Position numbers and translations under genes: made by a program. Shown piece after piece: positions 1 to 9,295 of a stretch of DNA of 64,000 nt (position 1 is the first letter of the stretch; every line of letters starts with the position of its first letter). The notes below the pieces were generated by a model that made no database searches, was not told where the DNA came from, and saw only the letters and a program-made list of their open reading frames with translations. The stretch comes from Brochothrix campestris (lineage in GTDB: Bacteria; Bacillota; Bacilli; Lactobacillales; Listeriaceae). The stretch lies in NCBI RefSeq assembly GCF_046058945.1, contig NZ_CP175511.1, positions 1,302,001-1,366,000 of the forward strand. Direction: 5' to 3'.

Positions 1-1533
1 CCCAATACAGGTCGTACAGCCATAACCAACGAGGTTGAAACCGAGTTGATCCATATAAGGCGTTAAGCCCGCATCATCTAAATAAGCCGTCACTACTTTT
101 GATCCCGGCGCTAACGAGGTTTTAACGTAGCGTGGCACTTTCAAGCCAAGTTCAACGGCACGTTTCGCAATCAAACCTGCGCATAATAACACATACGGAT
201 TTGACGTGTTCGTACAAGAGGTAATGGCAGCAATCGCCACAGCGCCTGTCGGCATCGCTAACGTTTCACCATCATCAAACGTAATCTGCGCTGTCTTTTG
301 CGTCTCGGCTGCGCTTAAACCGAAACCTTGATTTCCGACCGGTGCTTGCAAAGCGGTTTCAAACGCCGTTTTCATCTCTGTCAAGGGTATTAAGTCTTGC
401 GGACGCTTTGGTCCCGCTAAGTTCGGCATGATTTCTGCCAAATCAATCGTCACACTCGAACTGTAAGCAATTGTTTCTGTTGTATCATGGAACAGATGAT
501 TGTCTTTTAAATAGCGTTCAATCACGTTTATTTTAGCTTGCTTTCGTCCTGTTAGGGCTAAATAAGCTAATGATTCGGCATCGACTGGGAAAAAGCCACA
601 GGTTGCTCCGTATTCAGGTGCCATGTTGGCAATCGTTGCTCGATCAGACAAGGTTAAGCTTGCTAATCCTGCCCCGGTAAACTCAACAAACTTACCGACA
701 ACACCATGTTGACGTAGCACTTGTGTCACTTTTAAGGCTAAGTCAGTTGCGGTCGCACCGGCTGGCAATGCGTTTAATAAAGTGACGCCGACAACTTCGG
801 GCACAGGGAAGTACGACGGTTGACCGAGCATCCCTGCTTCTGCTTCAATTCCGCCAACACCCCACCCCAGTACACCTAAGGCATTAACCATCGTCGTATG
901 CGAATCGGTGCCGACGAGTGTATCTGGATACAAGACCGTGCCTTGTTCAGTCGTCTGTTCAAACACCACCCGCGCTAGAAATTCTAAGTTAACTTGATGT
1001 ACAATACCCGTTGCTGGTGGCACTGCTTGATAATTATCAAAGGCATTCTGGGCCCATTTTAAAAACTCATAGCGTTCTTGGTTGCGTTTAAACTCCATCA
1101 CCATATTCCGTTGCAACGCTTCATGCGTCCCGTACGTATCAACCTGAACCGAATGGTCAATCACTAAATCAACTGGCACTTCAGGGTTAATTGCTTCAGG
1201 ATTCCCCCCCAGTTGTTTGAGGGCATCGCGCATTGCTGCTAAATCAACCACCGCAGGTACACCGGTGAAATCTTGTAAAATAACCCGAGCTGGTTTAAAC
1301 GGCACTTCGCCGGATTGGTCGGTCGGTTGCCACTGCGCTAATGTTTGTACATGTTCTTCCGTAATGATTAAGCCATCGTGTTGTCGTAACACCGATTCGA
1401 GTAACACACGAATGCTGTATGGCAATGTGGTAACATCGCGCAGCTGCGCCTCGCAATAAGCCGCAATATCAAAATATGTGTATTCTTCCCCATCGACCAT
1501 TGTTTTTGCTACAAATTGCTCATTGTTTAACAT
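1..1533 (-). CDS. acnA: Aconitate hydratase, N-terminal 511 residues (cut by window edge)
   Basis: Aconitase isomerises citrate and isocitrate in the TCA cycle using a 4Fe-4S cluster, in the cytoplasm. Reading the minus strand from the ATG at 1533 gives an open frame to the window edge with hallmark aconitase segments: LVGTDSHTTMVNALGVLGWG, GGIEAEAGMLGQP, SCTNTSNP and, at the edge, GCTTCIG. The cysteines of SCTNTSNP and GCTTCIG are cluster ligands in the AcnA/IRP family. Family length is about 900 residues, so roughly 44% of the C-terminus lies outside. The gene is transcribed leftward from its own intergenic region, which holds a plausible promoter and two tandem dyads. Identification is firm; the symbol citB is used in Bacillus and Listeria. 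Confidence 0.96.
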   Translation of the reverse strand, partial: MLNNEQFVAKTMVDGEEYTYFDIAAYCEAQLRDVTTLPYSIRVLLESVLRQHDGLIITEEHVQTLAQWQPTDQSGEVPFKPARVILQDFTGVPAVVDLAAMRDALKQLGGNPEAINPEVPVDLVIDHSVQVDTYGTHEALQRNMVMEFKRNQERYEFLKWAQNAFDNYQAVPPATGIVHQVNLEFLARVVFEQTTEQGTVLYPDTLVGTDSHTTMVNALGVLGWGVGGIEAEAGMLGQPSYFPVPEVVGVTLLNALPAGATATDLALKVTQVLRQHGVVGKFVEFTGAGLASLTLSDRATIANMAPEYGATCGFFPVDAESLAYLALTGRKQAKINVIERYLKDNHLFHDTTETIAYSSSVTIDLAEIMPNLAGPKRPQDLIPLTEMKTAFETALQAPVGNQGFGLSAAETQKTAQITFDDGETLAMPTGAVAIAAITSCTNTSNPYVLLCAGLIAKRAVELGLKVPRYVKTSLAPGSKVVTAYLDDAGLTPYMDQLGFNLVGYGCTTCIG

Positions 1534-1561
1534 CGAATACCCCCATTTTCACCGCTTTATT

Positions 1562-1595
1562 TTCTGTCAGAATAATAAGAAAATTCTGTTCAGAA
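1562..1595. promoter_or_regulatory. Two tandem 5-bp-arm dyads in the aconitase leader
   Basis: Two near-identical inverted repeats, TTCTGTCAGAA (1562-1572) and TTCTGTTCAGAA (1584-1595), lie upstream of the aconitase ATG, centres about 22 bp apart, i.e. two helical turns. This is the arrangement expected of a cooperative repressor site. In Bacillales citB is controlled by CcpC and CodY, but neither dyad matches their textbook motifs well, so the factor is unknown. Confidence 0.45.
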
Positions 1596-1635
1596 TAAAT
1601 GCGCCCGTTGTGTTACTGACGCTTATCTACTCCTT

Positions 1636-1664
1636 ACTATAGCCTTCTTTCTAACATAAGTAAA
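1636..1664 (-). promoter_or_regulatory. Candidate sigma-A promoter for aconitase
   Basis: On the minus strand a -35 TTTACT (1659-1664) and -10 TATAGT (1636-1641) are separated by exactly 17 bp, about 100 bp before the aconitase start. The tandem dyads lie downstream of it, so a bound regulator would act as a roadblock. Confidence 0.4.
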
Positions 1665-1681
1665 TTAGATTGTATTTTAAA

Positions 1682-1763
1682 ATAGAGATAAGTTTTACTT
1701 ATCTCTATACATTAGAAAAACAGCACCGATGTTTAACTAGTACTGTTAAACGTCTGTGCTGTT
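1682..1763 (-). terminator. Double hairpin terminator after the lytic transglycosylase gene
   Basis: The first hairpin (about 1720-1762) pairs AACAGCACCGATGTTTAAC with GTTAAACGTCTGTGCTGTT, two mismatches, and is followed on the minus strand by TTTTT. A second perfect inverted repeat, AGAGATAAG/CTTATCTCT (1684-1706), follows with an AT-rich tail. Together they separate this operon from aconitase. Confidence 0.8.
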
Positions 1764-2341
1764 TAGTTTTGTGCCAATTTTTTATACAGGTCATAATAAT
1801 ATAAAATATCGGTCACATAAATATCAGAATGGTTATAATCGAAAATCGCCTTTTTGAGATGTTTGCGGTCGACGCTTGCCTTCGTTTTATCGAGGTAATT
1901 GGCTGTGCTAAAAACCGCATCACTAAGGTTCATCGGATCAGCTTTTCCATCCTTATCACCGTCAATTCCATAACCACCGTACTTGGCAATCACATCGAGA
2001 TTGACTAAATCAGCGGCGGTGACGTCATCATTTTTACCTGGGTAATTCCATCCGACCCAGGTTAACGGTAAAAATTGCATTGGTCCTAACGCGCCTGCAT
2101 TGGATACCATTGATTTTGATTGAGAGAAGTTCGTTTCAACACGATGAATCGCGGCCAATAAATACCAATCGACATCGTAAGCCTGTCCGGCTGCTTGATA
2201 AGTAGACACATATTTCGCAGGAATATGCCCTTTAATTTTCATTGCTTGTGATTGCCAAACGTTCCCAAAAAGTAACGCTAGAAAAACAGTTGCGAGTAAG
2301 AGAAAATCAAAAGCGCGTCCAGCTGTTTTTAACAGTTTCAT
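1763..2341 (-). CDS. Membrane-anchored lytic transglycosylase-like protein
   Basis: Predicted lytic murein transglycosylase that would cleave glycan strands outside the membrane. The 192-residue protein has an N-terminal hydrophobic segment (about residues 10-30) and then an SLT/MltB-like domain: HRVETNFSQS carries the likely catalytic glutamate, followed by NAGALGPMQFLPLTW, typical of this family, and an acidic DGDKDGKAD stretch that resembles an EF-hand calcium loop. I start it at the ATG at 2341 because AGAGAGG lies nine bases upstream; the TTG at 2350 would sit directly on this ribosome site. It follows the SNF2 helicase by 15 bp and is the last gene of that operon. Substrate and partners are not shown by the sequence. 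Confidence 0.85.
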   Translation of the reverse strand: MKLLKTAGRAFDFLLLATVFLALLFGNVWQSQAMKIKGHIPAKYVSTYQAAGQAYDVDWYLLAAIHRVETNFSQSKSMVSNAGALGPMQFLPLTWVGWNYPGKNDDVTAADLVNLDVIAKYGGYGIDGDKDGKADPMNLSDAVFSTANYLDKTKASVDRKHLKKAIFDYNHSDIYVTDILYYYDLYKKLAQN

Positions 2342-2356
2342 TCGCTTCAACCTCTC

Positions 2357-5300
2357 TTATGATAATTTATCCGTGTTAAATAATAATTGTTTTAATTCAT
2401 TAATATTAATGCTCGCCTTTTGTTCATTTGAAGGCAGAATTTGATCAACGAGTGAGAGTTTGGATTGTTGCAACTCACGAATATTCTCTTCGATTGTTCC
2501 TTCCGATATAATCCGTACAACATCGACATCCTTCGTTTGACCAATTCGATGCGCTCGCGCAGCGGCTTGTTGTTCAACTGCCGGGTTCCACCACAGGTCA
2601 TATAGCACGACCCGTGAAGCACCGGTTAAGTTTAAGCCTGTTCCTCCTGCTTTAAGGGAGATTAAAAAGACGGCGCGTTCATTGTTGTTAAACGCGGTTG
2701 CCATTTCCATCCGTTTTGAGGCATTAGTTTTACCATCGAGTAAGAAGAACGGGATACCTAGCTTATCGAGTTCTAGCCCGATTAACGGCAACATTGAGGC
2801 AAACTGTGAGAAGATTAACATCTGCTTGTTGGCTGATGTTGTTTCAATCACCAGGCGAAGCAATTCACCTAACTTCGCTGAGCCACCGTTATAATCTTCT
2901 AAGATTAAGCGGGGATCATCACAAATCTGACGTAAACGTGTGAGGGCTGCTAGTATTTGCATCCGTTGTTGCGGCTCACTATTGTCTTCTTCGAGTGATA
3001 CACGGAGGCTATTAATAACCTGCATGTAGATTTTCTTTTGTTCGTCATTGAGATCAATCATCACATTTTTTTCATTGAGACTCGGCAAATCGGATAAAAT
3101 ATCATCCTTTAAGCGTCGTAGGATAAACGGTTCGGTTAGTTTCTTCACCTCAGCCGGTGGCAGTTTTTTAAACTGTGTTAATAGCGGAAGGTAACCCGGT
3201 AAAATGATTTGGAACAGTGCCCATAAATCATCGATGCGGTTTTCAATCGGTGTTCCACTCAAGGCCACCTTGTGCAAGGCATTGACGTGCTTCGCCGCTT
3301 GTGAAATGAGCGAACGTGAATTTTTAAGCGACTGCGCTTCATCGAGCACAAAACAGCCTAATGTATGTTGACGATAATCAGTTAAATCTTCGCGCAACAT
3401 CGCGTAGCTCGTAATGTATATTTGATTTTGTTTCATGCCTGCAATGGCATCTTGCCGTTTCACCTTATTACCATCAATTATTTCTGCTTGAATCCCCGGT
3501 GCAAACTTCAACCACTCGTTTTTCCAGTTGTAGACAACTGAGGATGGACAAACGATTAAGGTTGGTTCTAACGTCTCGTATTTATCGATTAAGCGACAAA
3601 TATAAGCAATCGTTTGAATGGTCTTACCAAGCCCCATTTCATCAGCTAAAATACCATTTAGGCCATATTGGCTTAGTAATGTTAACCAGCTGTAACCTTC
3701 AACCTGATGTGGTTGGAGTGTGCCGCCAGTCAATTGGGGACTCACTTGTTCTAGCTCCCAGTTCCCTGATTGCATCAGTACCATTAAATCATGGAGCTGA
3801 TCCGTAATATGCATTTGTGTTTCGCGGTTTTGCATTAACGGCAACGCCCGATAGATTGACAGACGCAACTGATCTTTTTGCCAATCGGCCGGCTTAATCC
3901 GCATTTTTCGTAACAATTCATGGAGTGCAAGTGCATCTTCTGACTCAAGCGAAATCAAACGACCCGCTTCATCTTCGTACACTAAATTACCTTCGAGAAT
4001 ATGTTCAATCAATGATTTAGAATGTTCACCTTCGTAATCCTTAAACTGGACTGAAAAGTTGACATAACCGTCTTGTGCATCTTCATTGAAGTAGGTTTCA
4101 ACTGGCATTTCGGTAATAATATTTTCAAGGGACTCATCCATAATGACTTCTGCTTGCTCTCGTAGCAAAGGAACAATGTATTTATAAAAGACATAGCGCT
4201 CATTCGCTTTCGTACTCACTAACACGGTGTTCTTTTTAACATGCAACGGCGCCTGCTCTAAAATGCGCATTACAGCATGTTCGGCATACGTGTCTCTAAT
4301 AAAGAGCGCATCGCCACTAAGTGCGGGCGTCCATTTATCAAAGAACGGATCATAGCCAAAATCATTGTAATAATGTGTCACCTGCAGGGCATGTTCCTTT
4401 TCGTTCGCCGTAATCCGAATAACGGTATGAATCGGATAATGAACAACCTTCATTTCATTGAATTCAGGCAATTGAATGTCAGTTATTTTTTCAAGACTCG
4501 TTAAAATATACGAGAAGAAATTGGAATAATCTTCTTTCAAGACAGTGTGAATTGTTTGCTCGGTCTTTTTGAGCCATTTTTTGATTAAAATAAACGGCTT
4601 GATCGTATGTTCGGAAAAATGATAAAAAGAGCCATCAAAAAAGAGCAGTTGTTCTTGTTCGAACACAAGTGCTTGTTCAAACTCTTGAAAATCGAAGGCA
4701 ACGCCGTCGTCATTAAACTGATGTGTTAAATGAATGGGAACCTTCCGATTATCATAAAACCCTTGGATGGGATAACTGACATCTTGGTATGTAAATGTCG
4801 CTAACTGCATTGGCATTTGTCGTAATACACGGATGATCATCTCACTTGTTAACGTCAGTTGTTTTTCTTCAGCGTATGTACGTGACCAATCGTTTGTATC
4901 ATAAATACGCGCAACACGTGCCAATTCACTTAAATCCGCTAAGATTTTCAAATGGGCTTTTGAGAGCGCTATATCTTTAAAATCAACCGTCAAACGGGGA
5001 TTGACAATGTAATACGTATCATTCTCCCATGATTTTAAGAAGGCACGAATGTCCTTAATCACATAATGTGTTTGACCAACCTTACCTATTTGCAGCGAGA
5101 TCGCCATTTTACGATCGGCTTCTGAGACGAATAAAGGCATTAGCATGTATGTTAATTCATACGGAATTCGTTCTGCTTTTTCAAAGTCATAACTGTACGT
5201 ATCTTCTGCTAAATCAGCTGCGAAATCGTTAATTAAAGATATCGTTGTATTTTTCGGTCGCGGTTTGATCACTTTTTGTTGGACAAGTTCATCAATCACT

Positions 5301-5482
5301 GTGTTGATATGAACACAACCTTCTTTTGGATTTGATTCGTATTGATGACATTCACATCGATAGGTCGGATCTTTCTCATCTAAGTGAAAAGCCGAGACGA
5401 TGTAGCTCACCCGGGTATCTTTAACCGTTGCCATTATCATATTATGCTCTTTATCTTGACGTAAATGAGTTATTGATAGCAT
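2357..5482 (-). CDS. SWIM zinc-finger SNF2-family DEAD/H helicase
   Basis: Large ATP-dependent DNA translocase of the bacterial SNF2/HepA type (1041 residues), homologous in build to Bacillus YwqA. The N-terminus holds a SWIM zinc finger (C43, C45, C56, H58), the middle is the bacterial SNF2-associated region, and the C-terminal half has two RecA-like lobes: Walker A DEMGLGKT (about 614), the DEAQ box (about 713), SGTPIENR, and motif VI AAARAHRIGQ. Such proteins remodel protein-DNA or RNA polymerase complexes; the exact role is unknown. The ATG at 5482 follows AAGGGA and comes right after the stop of the upstream GNAT gene, showing translational coupling. A methionine at residue 15 is a less likely start. 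Confidence 0.93.
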   Translation of the reverse strand: MLSITHLRQDKEHNMIMATVKDTRVSYIVSAFHLDEKDPTYRCECHQYESNPKEGCVHINTVIDELVQQKVIKPRPKNTTISLINDFAADLAEDTYSYDFEKAERIPYELTYMLMPLFVSEADRKMAISLQIGKVGQTHYVIKDIRAFLKSWENDTYYIVNPRLTVDFKDIALSKAHLKILADLSELARVARIYDTNDWSRTYAEEKQLTLTSEMIIRVLRQMPMQLATFTYQDVSYPIQGFYDNRKVPIHLTHQFNDDGVAFDFQEFEQALVFEQEQLLFFDGSFYHFSEHTIKPFILIKKWLKKTEQTIHTVLKEDYSNFFSYILTSLEKITDIQLPEFNEMKVVHYPIHTVIRITANEKEHALQVTHYYNDFGYDPFFDKWTPALSGDALFIRDTYAEHAVMRILEQAPLHVKKNTVLVSTKANERYVFYKYIVPLLREQAEVIMDESLENIITEMPVETYFNEDAQDGYVNFSVQFKDYEGEHSKSLIEHILEGNLVYEDEAGRLISLESEDALALHELLRKMRIKPADWQKDQLRLSIYRALPLMQNRETQMHITDQLHDLMVLMQSGNWELEQVSPQLTGGTLQPHQVEGYSWLTLLSQYGLNGILADEMGLGKTIQTIAYICRLIDKYETLEPTLIVCPSSVVYNWKNEWLKFAPGIQAEIIDGNKVKRQDAIAGMKQNQIYITSYAMLREDLTDYRQHTLGCFVLDEAQSLKNSRSLISQAAKHVNALHKVALSGTPIENRIDDLWALFQIILPGYLPLLTQFKKLPPAEVKKLTEPFILRRLKDDILSDLPSLNEKNVMIDLNDEQKKIYMQVINSLRVSLEEDNSEPQQRMQILAALTRLRQICDDPRLILEDYNGGSAKLGELLRLVIETTSANKQMLIFSQFASMLPLIGLELDKLGIPFFLLDGKTNASKRMEMATAFNNNERAVFLISLKAGGTGLNLTGASRVVLYDLWWNPAVEQQAAARAHRIGQTKDVDVVRIISEGTIEENIRELQQSKLSLVDQILPSNEQKASININELKQLLFNTDKLS

Positions 5483-6064
5483 TTATTTATCATCCCTTAA
5501 AGGTAATAGTCGAAACATGCGATTGTACGTATGATCGCCAATCATTAATGTGCCTTTTGTTTTAAAGCCTAAGCGTTCGTATAGCGCACGGGCTTGTGGA
5601 TTTTGTTGATCACAGTTTAAGGCTACCTGTGTTTCTCCAGCTGCTTTAGCAGCGACATTGGCATAGCTGAGCAACTGTGTCCCAATGCCTAAACCACGGG
5701 CAGTAGGTGCAGTTACAAGTGAGTCGATGTACCATTCACCTGCAACGGTTTCAACGTCCTCAAACAGCCGTTGCGTCTCACTTAGATTAAATGATGCGAG
5801 AAACGGTTTGAAATGAGCATCGAGTTGAGCTAAGGCCCCACCGCTGTATCCACATAAGAAACCGAGAATTTCCTCCTCGCGTTCATACACATGAAAATTT
5901 GTATAACTATAGCGTGATTCAGTTCCTTCTATAATCGGAATCAACTTATTATTTAAAGCTTCATCATTAAATTGAGCAAACACAGGCAATTCTATATCAC
6001 GTAAAATAATTGAAAGTAGCGGTGCCAGTTGCTTTGCATCTGTTCGTTTAGCAGGTCTTATCAT
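5483..6064 (-). CDS. GNAT family N-acetyltransferase
   Basis: Predicted acetyl-CoA-dependent N-acetyltransferase of 193 residues. The acetyl-CoA binding segment VTAPTARGLGIGTQLLSYA (motif A, R/QxxGxG/A form) and the following NPQARALYERLGF (motif B) are clear. The substrate is unknown. I choose the ATG at 6064 (MIRPAKR) because AAAGGA lies nine bases upstream; earlier in-frame starts at 6103 and 6082 overlap or lack a ribosome site. It ends one base before the SNF2 helicase ATG, so both are probably cotranscribed. The function in relation to the helicase cannot be inferred. Confidence 0.88.
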   Translation of the reverse strand: MIRPAKRTDAKQLAPLLSIILRDIELPVFAQFNDEALNNKLIPIIEGTESRYSYTNFHVYEREEEILGFLCGYSGGALAQLDAHFKPFLASFNLSETQRLFEDVETVAGEWYIDSLVTAPTARGLGIGTQLLSYANVAAKAAGETQVALNCDQQNPQARALYERLGFKTKGTLMIGDHTYNRMFRLLPLRDDK

Positions 6065-6202
6065 AAGGCAAAATCCTTTCATAACAAGCTGATCATCCGT
6101 CATCGTCTATTTGCTAGACGAGATAACCGTCGTTTAGTTCAATCTATCTGTTTAACTTGCTAGTAGAGAACTATCTCTCTACAGAATAGCACAAAACAAC
6201 CT

Positions 6203-9200
6203 TTAATTGAAACTAAAATGCGTTGTTGAGCCATTTGCTGTCTGATTTATGACCAATTTGCTATTTATGCGTGATTTCAGTTCTGGTACATGTGAAATTA
6301 TTCCTACTAAACGACCGTTTGCTTGTGTATCGAGCAACATGTCAATCGCTTGTTCGAGTGAATCGGGATCAAGTGTCCCAAAGCCTTCATCGATAAAAAT
6401 CGTTTCTAGTGAAAGGCCACCACTCAACTCTTGGATACAGTCGGCTAATGCTAGTGCCAGTGCCAACGAGGCTTTAAAACTTTCTCCCCCAGACAACGTT
6501 TTAACATGACGCGTTTTAGACGTATACGCATCGATAACAAATAGTTCTAAGCCACTTTGGGCGTTGCCTTTTGCCAGTCCACTTTGACGCTGCAGTTGAT
6601 AGCGTCCATCAGTCATCGTCCGCAAACGTGGATTGGCGTATTCTAGAATCAAATCCAAGAATGACGTCAAGACATAACGCTCAAACGTTAATTTCGAACC
6701 GTTTTTACCACGGGCTACGTTTGCCAAATAACTAATTTCATTGAAGACCGCTTCAGCTCGTTCTATCGCCGCTCGTCTCGTTTGATAATTATTTAACAGT
6801 TGTTCCTCATTTGCATATAGTTGTTGAAGGTGAGCCAACTGTTGTGCGAGCTGCTGACGTTCTTCTTCTAACGCTGCCACAGCCGCTTCGTGTTCGGCAA
6901 TATCAGGAATAGAATGACCTTCTAATAACTGTGCGAGTGTTTGCCGTTGATGTTCAAGCTGTTGCTGCTGTAGTCGATAAGTATTGCTAGTCGTTTGGCA
7001 TTGTTCGAGCTCTGTGGCTGGCAGCACCGCTTGCAAAACAGCCGCTTCATCCGCAAATTGCGCTTCGGCAATTTTCGTGTTAATCAGCTGATGTAAATGT
7101 GACACCCGTTGTTGTTCGGTTTCAACAGCAGTTTTGGCGGCGGCTTCTTGAGTAATTAATGCGGTTTGTCGAATAAGCGCCGCTTGTTGTTGCTTAAGAT
7201 AGTCTTTTTCTTGAGCAATAAACGCAGCCACTTTTTGAGTGCTATCTGTCACATCTGTCTGCACTGCTTCAATATCTGCCGGCAACGGTGGCGTGGTTTG
7301 TTCAAGTCGCTGACGGTCATTCGCGATTGCTGTTATCCGCGCGACATTGGCTGCCATCGTCACTTCTAATGCCCGGTGTGCCTCATCTTGACGTTTGAAA
7401 TTTTCCTGTAAACGCGTGTATTTGGCTTCGGCTTCATTGAGCGTTTCTGTCACAGTAAATGTTTGCAGCTCTGCTTGAGCTGCCATTAAGTTGGCTTCTT
7501 GTTGCTCTTTTTGCGCTATAATCGTGCTGTCATCGATATTTAACTCCAAATAAAGTTCACCTAAGCGTTCTTTCGCTTGCGCATTTTTATATTTATTTGT
7601 TGTAATTTGCACCTTGGTTTCAGCAATTTGTGCGAGGATGCCAGCGATTAATTTATCTAAATCAGCTAATGTTTCAGCGACGTTTAATGGTTCATCTTCA
7701 TTAGCCGGTTGAGGATGTTCGAGCGAACCACACACAGGACAAGCTTGACCCGCTGCTAGTTGCGACGCTAACTGCTGTAACAGCTGTTGTTTCTCAGTCG
7801 AAATCACGGCTGCCCGTTCTTCGTCCCAGCGTTTTTGCGTGGTTTGTGCCTCAATCAGTTGCTGTTCTAAGTAGGCTATCGCCTCTTCAGTCCGTGTCAT
7901 TTCATCAATGAGCGCTTCGCTCTTGGCATAGTTTTTCAACCACCGTTGCGCGTCCGTTACACGTTGTTCAATACGAAAGCGCTGATTATCACTAACTTGA
8001 GCCGCTTCAAACTGACTTTTCGCCGTGGCGAGCAAGGCTGCATCGGTAGCTAGGCGTTCTGTTTGACGGTTAAAAATGACCTGATGCTGTTCTTGTGCTT
8101 GAACGGTCGCGTTCATCTGCTGCTGTAAGCTAAACAATTGCTGCCACGCTGGTAAATGTTGCTTCAACTGCTCAGTTTTATTTGCCAGTTCTGTTATTTG
8201 TGGTCGTTGTTGCTCAAGTTGATGTACTTGAGTGGTTATTGCAGTCATCTTCGTTGACAACTCAACCAGATCTGCTTGAGCTGTTGCTAATTCAGCTGTT
8301 TTTTGCTGCGCCAGTTGCACGGCTGTAATACTTTCTTCAATCCATGTCATGATTGGTCGTGCTGCCAGAGCGCGTTCAACTTGTTGCTCAAGCTGCGCCA
8401 TTTCATCGGCCCGCAGTGCTAACGCGTCTTGCTCCGTTTTTACGCTTGCAAGTTGTTGCCATTGACGCAGTAAAGTTTCAGCGACCGCCTTCGCTTTTTG
8501 GGCCTCCGTATAACGTTGATCACAGTTTGCTTTTGCCGCGGTTAAACGGTCGCGTTCAATCGTAGTTGCTGTATGCAACTGTTCAACATGATCACAGATA
8601 GCGAGATGTTGTTGTTTTTCAGTGTCGGCCTGTGGTAATTTATAATATTCCTCACGCAATCCTTGTAACTGTTGCTCGATGAGCGTAACCGTTTCTTCTG
8701 CTTGACGCTGACGTTCATAAAGTTGATCTTGAATTAACTTATAAAACGATGTATCCGCCAGTTTTTGTAAAATTTCTTCCTTATCCTTACTGTTGCTCAC
8801 CAGTAATTCACGGAACTCATTCTGCGGTATCATCATGATTTGGCGGAATTGTGTCACGCTTAACGGAATGATGGTTTGCATTTGCTCTTGGACTTCACGA
8901 ATATTCGCCCCTAACAGCGTTGGTGTTTCATTATCAAGGCGATAAAGAGCTGCTTCACCACTGATGAGACGTTGGCCAGTGCCACGTTTTTTGTTGAGGT
9001 ACTGTTGTGGTCGACGGGTAATTTGGTAACGGGTTTGATTGATATCAAATGTGAGACTAACCTCGGTTGGTGTGTCTGCGTCGGCATAGTCAGAGCGTAA
9101 CGATTGGGCGTCACGCATTTCCCCATTTGCTTCGCCAAACAGGGCAAAACTCATCGCATCGAACAAGGTTGATTTCCCGGCACCTGTTTTACCAGTAATT

Positions 9201-9295
9201 AAAAAGATATGCTCCGAAGCCAACTCAGTAAAATCAATCACTTGTTTTGTTGCATACGGACCAAAGGCTTCAATCGTTAACTCAATCGGTTTCAT
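6203..9295 (-). CDS. sbcC: Exonuclease SbcCD, SMC-like ATPase subunit SbcC
   Basis: SbcC is the Rad50-like subunit of the SbcCD nuclease, which opens hairpins and processes DNA ends during repair. The protein has Walker A GKTGAGKST near residue 38, long heptad coiled coils rich in Q, E and A on both sides of a zinc-hook CPVC (about residue 518, the exact middle), ABC signature LSGGESFKASLALALA (about 935) and Walker B IFIDEGFGTLD (about 967). Length 1030 fits the family. The start is the ATG at 9295, which has AGGAGG seven bases upstream; an upstream in-frame start at 9382 would lie deep inside sbcD. It overlaps the end of sbcD by 14 bp, so subunits are translated together. Confidence 0.95.
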   Translation of the reverse strand: MKPIELTIEAFGPYATKQVIDFTELASEHIFLITGKTGAGKSTLFDAMSFALFGEANGEMRDAQSLRSDYADADTPTEVSLTFDINQTRYQITRRPQQYLNKKRGTGQRLISGEAALYRLDNETPTLLGANIREVQEQMQTIIPLSVTQFRQIMMIPQNEFRELLVSNSKDKEEILQKLADTSFYKLIQDQLYERQRQAEETVTLIEQQLQGLREEYYKLPQADTEKQQHLAICDHVEQLHTATTIERDRLTAAKANCDQRYTEAQKAKAVAETLLRQWQQLASVKTEQDALALRADEMAQLEQQVERALAARPIMTWIEESITAVQLAQQKTAELATAQADLVELSTKMTAITTQVHQLEQQRPQITELANKTEQLKQHLPAWQQLFSLQQQMNATVQAQEQHQVIFNRQTERLATDAALLATAKSQFEAAQVSDNQRFRIEQRVTDAQRWLKNYAKSEALIDEMTRTEEAIAYLEQQLIEAQTTQKRWDEERAAVISTEKQQLLQQLASQLAAGQACPVCGSLEHPQPANEDEPLNVAETLADLDKLIAGILAQIAETKVQITTNKYKNAQAKERLGELYLELNIDDSTIIAQKEQQEANLMAAQAELQTFTVTETLNEAEAKYTRLQENFKRQDEAHRALEVTMAANVARITAIANDRQRLEQTTPPLPADIEAVQTDVTDSTQKVAAFIAQEKDYLKQQQAALIRQTALITQEAAAKTAVETEQQRVSHLHQLINTKIAEAQFADEAAVLQAVLPATELEQCQTTSNTYRLQQQQLEHQRQTLAQLLEGHSIPDIAEHEAAVAALEEERQQLAQQLAHLQQLYANEEQLLNNYQTRRAAIERAEAVFNEISYLANVARGKNGSKLTFERYVLTSFLDLILEYANPRLRTMTDGRYQLQRQSGLAKGNAQSGLELFVIDAYTSKTRHVKTLSGGESFKASLALALALADCIQELSGGLSLETIFIDEGFGTLDPDSLEQAIDMLLDTQANGRLVGIISHVPELKSRINSKLVINQTANGSTTHFSFN

